From Ulvibacter algarum (GTDB taxonomy: Bacteria > Bacteroidota > Bacteroidia > Flavobacteriales > Flavobacteriaceae), in assembly GCA_947488905.1 (NCBI GenBank), contig CANLBJ010000002.1:496001-560000 (forward strand): DNA of 64,000 bases, given 5' to 3'. A program made the position numbers and the translations under genes. This document shows positions 17,806 through 25,782 of the stretch, in pieces. Position 1 is the stretch's first letter. Each line of letters starts with the position of its first letter. The notes below the pieces were generated by a model. It was not told the DNA's origin and ran no database searches. It saw only the letters and a list, made by a program, of their open reading frames with translations.

Positions 17806-17827
17806 ATCTTTTTTGTTTTAAGGATGC

Positions 17828-17835
17828 CAAATATA
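17828..17835 (-). promoter_or_regulatory. -7 promoter element for the DUF4494 gene
   Basis: Minus-strand TATATTTG, an exact TAnnTTTG match, 22 bases before the ATG at 17805. TTTCG, a weak -33 candidate, lies about 16 bases further upstream. Confidence 0.5.
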
Positions 17836-17983
17836 GGGTATCGTTTTAGCCGAAATACTCTAAATTGAGAATAGATATTCACAAATTAAAAAAGGACTAT
17901 TTATTAGTTTTAAATTGAGAGAGTTAGGGATTTCTGAAATGCAAAATTTCATAAGAATTTATAATAAAATTATTCTATAAATT

Positions 17984-18015
17984 TAAAGCTCCCACATATT
18001 AATGTGGGAGCTTTA
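17984..18015. terminator. Terminator hairpin
   Basis: Near-perfect 32-base palindrome with 14-base arms (TAAAGCTCCCACAT and its complement). It lies 27 bases beyond the stop of the small membrane protein gene on the minus strand. Confidence 0.75.
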
Positions 18016-18041
18016 TTTTACTTAAAAGAGATGGATTGATT

Positions 18042-18461
18042 TTATATATCATTTTTAATAAAGTAAATAACCCCTATAATTACAGCAATAACTATAATTG
18101 CTTTAAACCATTTATAAGCAATAAAGCCTGATACTGTACCAGCAATGGCGGCACCTATAAGATTGTCATAAAATTCTATAAAAAAATAATAGGCTCCGGC
18201 AATAAAAGCAGCAGTCATTAAAAAGTATTGAGCATTTTTCTGGTGGTTGGCTGGTTTTTTTACGGTCTGTTGTCTGGAGTTTATATTTTTTTTATTGTTA
18301 CTATTATAATTTGTATTAGTAGATCTTTGCTGTGCAGGTTGGGCAGTAGAATATTTAGTAGGAGGGATGTACTCTCTATTTCTTTCATTTGTTCCTTGAA
18401 CAAATTCTTCATTTCTCATTCTTGCTCTTTGCTCGGCGTATCCTTTTTCTTGATCATTCAT
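18042..18461 (-). CDS. Small membrane protein with disordered N-terminus
   Basis: A 139-residue protein of unknown function. The first ~75 residues are polar, charged and low in complexity (Gln/Asn-rich, for example TNTNYNSNNKKN) and probably disordered in the cytoplasm. The last ~60 residues contain three closely spaced hydrophobic helices: FLMTAAFIAGAYYFFIEF, LIGAAIAGTVSGFIAY and AIIVIAVIIGVIYFI. No family motif is recognised. The start at 18461 reads MNDQEKGYAEQRA. It has its own terminator. Confidence 0.7.
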   Translation of the reverse strand: MNDQEKGYAEQRARMRNEEFVQGTNERNREYIPPTKYSTAQPAQQRSTNTNYNSNNKKNINSRQQTVKKPANHQKNAQYFLMTAAFIAGAYYFFIEFYDNLIGAAIAGTVSGFIAYKWFKAIIVIAVIIGVIYFIKNDI

Positions 18462-18694
18462 AGTTGTATTTATTTGGTTTACTATTTTTTGAACGAGGAG
18501 ATACTATAAAAGTACATCATTTTTTGTAAAAAGCAACTTTAAGTTCTTATTTTCAGCAGTTTACGTTTTTGTGAAGTAAGCTTATTACGTAATAATTTGC
18601 AAGGGATAGATTGTATTAATTTTGATGAAGTATTTTTTCATCCTTTACTATTTCCGAAGAGAGATAAATAGCACTTTACTGTATGAGACATAAA

Positions 18695-18726
18695 AAAGCC
18701 TTGTAACAAATATGTTACAAGGCTTT
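18695..18726. terminator. Terminator hairpin
   Basis: Perfect 14-base arms, AAAGCCTTGTAACA and its complement, with a 4-base loop. It lies 22 bases beyond the stop of the DUF937/OmpA gene on the minus strand, with a run of T's on that strand. Confidence 0.8.
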
Positions 18727-18747
18727 AAGCTTAAAAAAAATCTATTT

Positions 18748-20454
18748 TTATTTTACAATAGAAACATCAATTCTTCTATTTTTTGCTCTACCTTCTGGAG
18801 TAGCGTTATCAGCAATTGGCTCAACAGAACCCATACCTTTAGTACTAACTCTTGAAGCGTCGATACCTTTTTCAACTAATTTTGCTTTTACAGCTAATGC
18901 TCTACTTGCAGATAGTTTATTGTTTCCGTCAACAGATCCTGTGTTATCAGTATGTCCTCTAAAAAGAACTTTTACTTCAGGATATGCTTTCATTATAGCA
19001 ACAACATTTTCTATTTGATTTACTGAGTCATCACTTAAAGCAGAAGAACCAGTGTTGAAATATAGTCTGTCAAAAGCATAATATTTACCAGCTTCAAACT
19101 TACCGTCTTTAATGTAGTTTAAGAAATTGTCTTCAAAACCACCTTCAGGGATATTTAATTTTGTTCCGTTAGGTAAGTCTGAACTAAAGAATTTACCAAT
19201 TACATCTCCAAAAGCATTTACAAAGTTTCCTGAAGCATCTTTGATACCACCAGCTACGTTGCTAATAGAATTTCCTGCAGCGTCTACTGCGTTACCAGCA
19301 GCGTCTACTGTTGAGTTTACTGCGTTACCCGCAGCGTCTACAGCATTCCCTGCAGCATCTACTGTTGAGTCTACTGCGTTACCAGCAGCATCTACTGCAG
19401 AGTTACTAGCATCTGTTACAGCTCCTGTAGTTTCGCTAGCAGCGTTCTTTACATTGTCTAAAACACTTTTATCACCATCACATCCTTTTACAAAAAAGAA
19501 GATGAACATTAATGCTAAAAGACCTATAGCCCAAGGTAATATTTTTTTAAGTAATGATCCACCAGATTTTACAGCTCCGGTTGCAGCACCTGCAGCGGCT
19601 CCAGCAGCTTTTCCTGCTCCGTCAAATGCAGCTTTTCCTGCACCACTTACAGCACCTGCAGCGGCTCCGGCAGCTTTACCAGCACCGTCAAATGCAGCTT
19701 TACCTGCACCACTTACAGCACCTGCAGCGGCTCCAGCAGCTTTTCCTGCTCCACCAACTACTTTTCCTGCACCGTCATAAGCAGCTTTACCAGCATCACT
19801 AGCTAATCCTGCAGCTCCGCCAACAACTTTTCCAGCTCCGTCTAATGCAGCTTTTCCTGTGTTACCAGCAAAACCTAAAGCACCACCTGCTAAATCACCT
19901 AATTTATTTGAAATACCTGAAAAAGAAGCTAAACCTAATAATGAAGTTAAACCTGCAGGAGCAAATTTATCTAAGAAGCTACCTTGGTTAGATAATAAGC
20001 CTACAAAAGACCCTAAATCTAAACCTTCAGATTTTTGTTTTCCTAAAACACCACTAATCATTGAACCTGCAACACTTAATAATGATGAAGATTTTTCTGC
20101 GTTAATTCCAGATAGTGAGCTAACCATATCTACAACACCAGTAGCTTTATCTCCTAAAGCCATAGTTACTAAATCTTGACCTTTAGTTAAAAACCCTTCA
20201 GACTCTGCTGGGTTTGTACTAATATTTTCTAATCCTTTTAATTCACTACCATCACCAAGCATATTGAAAATAGAGGCAGCACCGTCTTGAGATGACGCTT
20301 TATCCATAATACCACCTAATAAAGCTGGTGCAGCTGCCATAAGACCTTTTAGTACTGATCCTGAATTATCACCACCTCCAATTAAACCGGTTACTTTTTC
20401 TAGTACGCCATCTGTTAACTGTTGCTTAAATAAATCGAGTAAATTAATTGCCAT
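18748..20454 (-). CDS. DUF937 / Ala-Gly repeat / OmpA-domain envelope protein
   Basis: A 568-residue modular protein. Residues 1-~190 match DUF937 (LLDLFKQQLTDGVLEKVTGL at the start). Residues ~190-310 are Gly/Ala-rich near-identical repeats around GKAAFDGAGKAAGAAAG. A transmembrane helix, KILPWAIGLLALMFIFFFV, follows. A second repeat block of DAAGNAVDSTVDAAGNAV comes next, and the C-terminal ~120 residues are an OmpA peptidoglycan-binding domain with FRGHTDNTGSVDGNNKLSASRA and GRAKNRRID. The layout suggests a cytoplasmic DUF937 end, one membrane pass and a periplasmic wall-binding end. A good promoter lies upstream. The repeat DNA may vary in copy number between strains. Confidence 0.85.
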   Translation of the reverse strand: MAINLLDLFKQQLTDGVLEKVTGLIGGGDNSGSVLKGLMAAAPALLGGIMDKASSQDGAASIFNMLGDGSELKGLENISTNPAESEGFLTKGQDLVTMALGDKATGVVDMVSSLSGINAEKSSSLLSVAGSMISGVLGKQKSEGLDLGSFVGLLSNQGSFLDKFAPAGLTSLLGLASFSGISNKLGDLAGGALGFAGNTGKAALDGAGKVVGGAAGLASDAGKAAYDGAGKVVGGAGKAAGAAAGAVSGAGKAAFDGAGKAAGAAAGAVSGAGKAAFDGAGKAAGAAAGAATGAVKSGGSLLKKILPWAIGLLALMFIFFFVKGCDGDKSVLDNVKNAASETTGAVTDASNSAVDAAGNAVDSTVDAAGNAVDAAGNAVNSTVDAAGNAVDAAGNSISNVAGGIKDASGNFVNAFGDVIGKFFSSDLPNGTKLNIPEGGFEDNFLNYIKDGKFEAGKYYAFDRLYFNTGSSALSDDSVNQIENVVAIMKAYPEVKVLFRGHTDNTGSVDGNNKLSASRALAVKAKLVEKGIDASRVSTKGMGSVEPIADNATPEGRAKNRRIDVSIVK

Positions 20455-20482
20455 TTTTGTTTTGTTTTATGTTAATATTTTG

Positions 20483-20512
20483 CAAATATATTTTTATATC
20501 TCTAAGAACAAT
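20483..20512 (-). promoter_or_regulatory. Promoter of the DUF937/OmpA gene (-7 and -33 elements)
   Basis: On the minus strand, TATATTTG at 20490-20483 matches TAnnTTTG and ATTG at 20512-20509 stands 18 bases upstream in the -33 position. The -7 box lies 29 bases before the ATG. The rest of the 328-base gap 20455-20782 shows only AT-rich DNA. Confidence 0.6.
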
Positions 20513-20782
20513 TTTAACAATAATGGTATTCTATAAAATGCATCTTTTTAACGTTTAAAAACACTTGTTTTCACTTGTAAAATAATTAAAACGCTACAAT
20601 TGTGGTGTTTATACGAGTTTGTGTGATTTGTAGGAAATGTTAAATTCAATATTTAAACCTAATTTTTTCTTTATTAAATACTGAAATATTAACTATTGAA
20701 ATAATAGGATATTTATAAATTAAACAGGCTTATTATTTAATTAATACTTCTTAAATTTTGCATCCTTTTTTAAATATTACGA

Positions 20783-21577
20783 CTAATTAACAGGTGTTGT
20801 TTTGTTGCATACACAACGAAAACCTATACCAGCTTGCCAAAGATCTGGCTTTCTGGATCCTCTATTATAAACAGAATTCACTAGTGTATGATACCCTCTA
20901 ATTATTTTTTCAGAGCTAATTACAATACTATCAGTAATAGGATTAGTTATAGGTTCTCTACCGTAAGCTGCACGCCAATCACGAGTCCACTCCGGTCTTC
21001 CGCCAGATAAGCCATATAACCCTAATGGGTTAGGAGGGAAAAAATTAACTTCTTTATCAGTACCGTAATTATCTTTATCACCTCCTTCAATTTTTCCACT
21101 ATTAGTTGCGTGTGCTACATTTAAACCACGACTACGTGCAGCATATTCCCATTGTGCTTCAGTGGGTAAGTCTAGTGGTAAGTCAAGTTGTTTACCTAAC
21201 CATAAACAATAATCTGTAGCTTGTTGCCAAGTCATAAAAATGGCCCCGAAATTAGGTCCCATATCATCTTGATTTCTATAATCTGGAGCTATCTTATCTA
21301 AGTTATTTTTACTAGTATAAAGGTCGTATTCTTTAAAAGTAGTTTCATATTTATTTATACTATAACTATCTAAAGTAACCTCATGAGTTGGTCTAGACAA
21401 CATCATACTTTCTGTTCCCATAATAAAAGTTCCTCCTTCAACAAATACTAAGTTTGCTTTAGCATTGTCTAAAATTTGTTGTTCTTCTGGAGTAAATTCT
21501 TTTTGCGAATTACAACTTGTACATAGCGCTAAAAGAAAGACTATGTTTAGATATTTATTAAATTTAATATTTTTCAT
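20783..21577 (-). CDS. Formylglycine-generating-enzyme-like (SUMF1/FGE-sulfatase domain) lipoprotein
   Basis: A 264-residue predicted lipoprotein with lipobox LCTSC (Cys22). The mature part is the FGE-sulfatase fold, with the landmarks FVEGGTFIMGTES, VTLDSYSINKYETT, LDLPTEAQWEYAARSRG and, at the end, GIGFRC. The copper-binding Cys pair of genuine formylglycine enzymes is not evident and the usual GNVWEW motif reads GGRPEW, so this is probably a binding or structural member, as in gliding-machinery proteins of this phylum. Its start lies one base beyond the stop of the large effector-like gene. The pair is translationally adjacent, so an immunity or accessory role is a reasonable inference. 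Confidence 0.72.
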   Translation of the reverse strand: MKNIKFNKYLNIVFLLALCTSCNSQKEFTPEEQQILDNAKANLVFVEGGTFIMGTESMMLSRPTHEVTLDSYSINKYETTFKEYDLYTSKNNLDKIAPDYRNQDDMGPNFGAIFMTWQQATDYCLWLGKQLDLPLDLPTEAQWEYAARSRGLNVAHATNSGKIEGGDKDNYGTDKEVNFFPPNPLGLYGLSGGRPEWTRDWRAAYGREPITNPITDSIVISSEKIIRGYHTLVNSVYNRGSRKPDLWQAGIGFRCVCNKTTPVN

Positions 21578-21578
21578 T

Positions 21579-24500
21579 TTAATTTTTTTTCCAAAATTTA
21601 GTAGTCCAAACAGTATCCCAATCGCTCAAACTGGTTAAGTGTGATCGTACTATCTTCCAATCATCATAGTCGTTTAAAAGTTCATTTTTCAAATAGAGTA
21701 CGCTTTCTTGTATTTTGGTAGCATCACCTTTATTGTTGTTGCTATCCGGGAAATAATGTTCCATCATTTCTTTGAATTCTCTTACTTTTTTTACAGAAGT
21801 AATTATTTTAATGGCCGCATCTTCTGCTTTCTTATTAAAATCACCAAAGTTAGAATTATCCCAAGCTTTATCTAAAAACGATTGGTATTCAGTAATCATA
21901 TAAAGCATACGTCCTTTTACTTTTGGTGGTGTAAATTTAAGCAAGCTAGAATCTGTATTAACATTATTTATTAAAACAGAAGTTTTTTCTCTATTCAATT
22001 TAGATTCTTGATATGCTCTAATATTATCGTTTATTGATTGTAAAAGAGAGAACCAACTTGCGACAACAACTCCTGAAGTAGCAGCACCTATGGCTTTTAA
22101 ATACTCTTCTTGCTGCCATAATTCTGAAACCCAAATAGTATATAATTCATAAACGTTAGCATTCGATTCTGTTTCGTCATTATTTTTATTTAACTTTTTC
22201 TCGAATATATCTACAAAATTAAAATCATTTTCTTCCAGTTTATGGTAAACAAGAACAATAAAGTCATATAACTGTTGTACACCAACACTTAATGACCAAG
22301 CACCACCACCACCAAGACCCCAAGTTGCTTGTGCTTTCATTTTTACTTGGAAAGTACTTGTAGTTTGATCAAAACCTATTTTAAATTCACCTTCTATACC
22401 TGCACCAGCAGTACCACTTATAGAACCTCCTATACTCGCTAAAACCCCAAATTTAGCGGCTAAATTTTCTGGATTTTCCCACTCTAAAGCAGCACTTAAA
22501 GCGGCTTGTGCTTCAGCTCCAACAAAAGCTTTAGCACTTGCAGTTGAATTCCTAAATCTTGATCATCATTAGATGGTTTAACTTCTCCATTTTCATAAAT
22601 AGTAGCTACATCACCTTCATTTTTTGTTGCCACAAGCATTGCTGCACCATTATAAGTATTTAATTCTGCTCCTGCAGATAAAGCTAAAGATGCACCTACA
22701 AAAGCAGTAACTTGTCCATGTATTTTAATCCTTCCTTTGCCTAGGTTAATTTCTGTTTTACCTGGTTCTTTTTTCTTAGTTAAACCATAGGCATTTAAAG
22801 TAATTCTTCTATTTGCAGCTACACGACCATCTTTTTGTACTTTTAATTGGTCTTCTCCTTTAGCAATTATAGGGTATAACTCCGTATCTATGTAAAACGC
22901 CTTAAAATCTTCTTTAGATATACCAGACACGTGTCTCAAAATATACTCTTTAATATGTTTTTGATATTTTTTAATTATAACTTCATCAGAAGGTGGTGCT
23001 GAAGGAAATATTAAATTTTGTATTCCGTTCGAATTTTCAATATTGCTATTTGTCGTAAAAGCTTGGCGCATTTTAGATGAAACAATAGCACTTTTAGGAT
23101 ACCCATATTGATTAACAGCTACTTGTAACTCTCTTAAAAGAGTATCATCTAATTTATCATTATCATTCATTTTCATGTTTTCAAAACGCTGTTTGAAAAC
23201 AGTAGGATGAAATTCCATCATGTAACCACTTAGTAACATCATATCACGTTCTTCATCTTTCCATATTCCTCTTTGGAAATATTCTCTCCATTGTGCAGCA
23301 TCATCAACAAAAAATGCGTGCGTAGCTTTTGCTCTTCTGTAAGATAGTTTGTCGTTATAATCATTAGACCCAGTAGCATCTGTATATCCTGCTACTTGTA
23401 CTAAAATTTCTTTGTCGTCTGAGTGGGTTGTTTTTGCAAATGATAGTGCTCTTAATTGTTTAGCAGTATCTAGTAAAGAGGAAGGCAATGTAAATGAAGA
23501 ATTATGAGCAAACATTGGGTCTAACTCACTTGTTCCTGTTCCTTCTTGTATTAATTCTCTTTCGTAACATTCTATAAAAACAGGAGCATCAAATTTAAAT
23601 AAAGCGCCTCCTATATGTGGAAAATATTTATTAAACTCTGCTCCAGCATCTAATAAAGAAAGTTTAGCTCCTGCACCGTATGATGCACTTATTTTACCAT
23701 CTGCAAAATTTAGATCAGCAACACCACCACAATTAGCACTGTAACGCATAATTTGGGCTCCACCACTGGCATCAAAACTAACCTCTGGTAGAGGTTGATT
23801 TATAAAATTTTGATAGAGTACATCGCGATCTTTTTGTTCAACAGGATATTTACTTAGTTGAATTTTCTTAACAAAATCAATATCTTGTTTATTCCAGATT
23901 TCTTGAGTTCTTAATATAATTCTTCCCCAATCATAGTGTCCAAATTTTGTATTACTTGGTTTTAAATAATCTAATATTTCTTTATGTTTTTGATCAAATT
24001 GTTGGTATGAAAAATTAGCAGTGTCGTTAAAGAATTTAACTTTTTCATCTATAAACTCTGATGCTCCAGTACTAGATAAAAAGTTTCTAATAACTGGATT
24101 TTGAACTAAACGCTCTAAACGTTTAATTTTAACTTGTCCTTGTGTTTGTCCTTCCCAAAACTTCCATTCTAGGTTAATTTTATTTTGAATCTCCCAAAAT
24201 TTATTTTTGAGTTTTTCATCAGCTTGTCCTTTTTCATTATCAGTTAACCCAGTTTTTAATGCTAATAGGAAATTGTCTTTGTCATCTTTAGTTAGAATAT
24301 CTGTACCGAAACGAATTTGTTTATTTCCTCTTCCGCCATCTTCTACTTTTTTTAAATCTGTCTTAGAAATATAATAGGTACGTTTATTTACAAAACCAAT
24401 ACACTCTATAATTGCTTTAGACGAATGTTTAGGTAATGGAGTAAGATTCTTATTTTCGCCCTCACCAGATTTTTCAATGATAAGTTGCCTCATTGCTTCT

Positions 24501-24799
24501 TGTGCTAAAGCAAGGTCTTGGTGTGCTGTCTTTAATTCAGCATCAGTTGCTGCATTAGCTACTTTTTCTTGAGCTTCAGCTACGTTTGTTGCAGCTTCAT
24601 CGTATTTATCTGTTTCAGCTAAAAAGAGTTCTAAACGCTTACCATCTAGTGCCCAGATTTCTTGAACATTATCATCAGAATCACTTTCTAAATCTTGAGC
24701 CACTTGAGGAAAATATAAGAGTTCTTCAAGGCCTTTTCCTGGTTGTAGAGTAGCAGAGGCTTGTTTTGAAGCATCACTTGTGAGAGTAACTAATGCCAT
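21579..24799 (-). pseudogene. T6SS effector-like protein with split OmpA motif, broken by one frameshift
   Basis: Two adjacent frames (22496-24799 and one ending at 21579) are one gene. At about 22545-22565 the first frame drifts into a Leu/Lys-rich tail, while the -1 frame continues with Ala-rich sequence (NSTASAKAFVGAEAQAAL) into the second part. Adding one base restores ~1,073 residues. The N-terminal third is helical and acidic. An OmpA-like motif, YTDATGSNDYNDKLSYRRA (about residues 472-490), has its partner, VAANRRI, only at about residue 663. After this come alternating strands rich in Gly and Ala (SAGAELNTYNGAAM; KMKAQATWGLGGGGAWSLSV), similar in feel to VasX/BTH_I2691-type T6SS effectors, and a helical C-terminus. 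The gene starts 30 bases downstream of the tssD stop. The assignment is inference from context. Confidence 0.6.
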
Positions 24800-24829
24800 A
24801 ATTTGTAGTTCTTTTTATAATAATAATTA

Positions 24830-25528
24830 CTAGTCTTCTTTTTCTATAACTTCTAAATCTATTCTATGTTCATTAGCTGTTACTTTAATATTTTGTAAAA
24901 TGTTGTTAGGTACAACATTTCCTTGATATTTAAATTCAAACTCAAATTCAGATAAATCAATATCAATTGGTTTTCCTACACAATTTTCTGTAGTTACAAT
25001 TAATGTAATTTCTTCTCCTTCGTAAAGTTCTGTAATGGGGTTTCCTTCTCTGTCCGTATAACTACAGTTTATAACGTGAATTTCTTCTTCTTCGTTATGT
25101 GATAATACTGTAGGCTCTACATTAGAATCAAAGGTTTTTCTCCAGTAAGCTTCATATTGTATAGATGAGTTGCTGTCTTTAACACCACCACAAGATATTT
25201 TAAGGGATTCTGTTAATGGTTCATTACCAGTTGCAGAAAAATAGTTTTCCCATTTAAGTAAATGACAATCGTATAATATGATTTTACGAGTTTTACTATC
25301 TAAAAACCTAGGATAAATATGTAGCTCAACTTGTTTAGTCTCATCCTGTGCAACTGCCCAATCTGCTAGATTTAACTGTTCTCTAGATTCAATAGCAATA
25401 GATATACCATTGAAAATACTCTTGCTAGTTGGCCTACCATTTCTGTCTGCTTGTCGATTATATGAAAAGTCAAAACTCAAAACATTGACTTCAATATCAT
25501 CTATAATTAAAATAGCCTTTACACTCAT
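24830..25528 (-). CDS. tssD: Type VI secretion tube protein TssD/Hcp with C-terminal extension
   Basis: A 232-residue Hcp-family protein of the Bacteroidota T6SS subtype. Residues 1-~135 carry the tube fold with the subtype's marks: AILIIDDIEVNVLSFDFSYN at the start, a RNGRPTSKSIFNGISIAIES turn-strand, and LHIYPRFL, then ILYDCHLLKWENYF near the end. The last ~95 residues are an extra beta-rich acidic domain (SYTDREGNPITELYEGEEI), beyond the normal ~130-residue length. No sheath, baseplate or membrane-complex genes are in the window, so this is an orphan copy. It heads a three-gene run with the effector-like gene and the FGE-like lipoprotein. Confidence 0.75.
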   Translation of the reverse strand: MSVKAILIIDDIEVNVLSFDFSYNRQADRNGRPTSKSIFNGISIAIESREQLNLADWAVAQDETKQVELHIYPRFLDSKTRKIILYDCHLLKWENYFSATGNEPLTESLKISCGGVKDSNSSIQYEAYWRKTFDSNVEPTVLSHNEEEEIHVINCSYTDREGNPITELYEGEEITLIVTTENCVGKPIDIDLSEFEFEFKYQGNVVPNNILQNIKVTANEHRIDLEVIEKED

Positions 25529-25557
25529 TGATGCACTTTTTAAAAAATAAAAAATTA

Positions 25558-25595
25558 GTCAATGTACCTTGACGATTCTTCTAAGGTATATTGAC
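25558..25595. promoter_or_regulatory. Inverted repeat upstream of tssD
   Basis: The arms GTCAATGTACCTT at 25558-25570 and AAGGTATATTGAC at 25583-25595 match at 12 of 13 positions around a 12-base centre. The site lies 30 bases before the tssD ATG. It could be a hairpin in the leader or a protein-binding site. No TAnnTTTG box was found for this operon, which makes a special activator possible. Confidence 0.4.
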
Positions 25596-25782
25596 AATTA
25601 TTTAAATCACTTAACAATCTGATTCACAGTCTTCATAAACATCCGATTAATACAAAATCTAAGGATTTTAAGGTACACGGAAGTTCTTCTAAAATATCTA
25701 TTAATAAAGATATGATTTTATACAGAAATGTCAACTTTTGAAGTTCCTTATTTCTATTTTAAATCGAAATTTAACATTAAGT

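Noticed and set aside
19127..19780. Long Ala/Pro-rich open frame on the plus strand
   Set aside because: It is the antisense of the repetitive Gly/Ala coding region of the DUF937/OmpA gene and has no start signal of its own.
22496..22600. Programmed -1 frameshift in the effector-like gene
   Set aside because: No canonical slippery heptamer is seen at the switch and no stimulating hairpin, so a plain lesion or sequence error is more likely.
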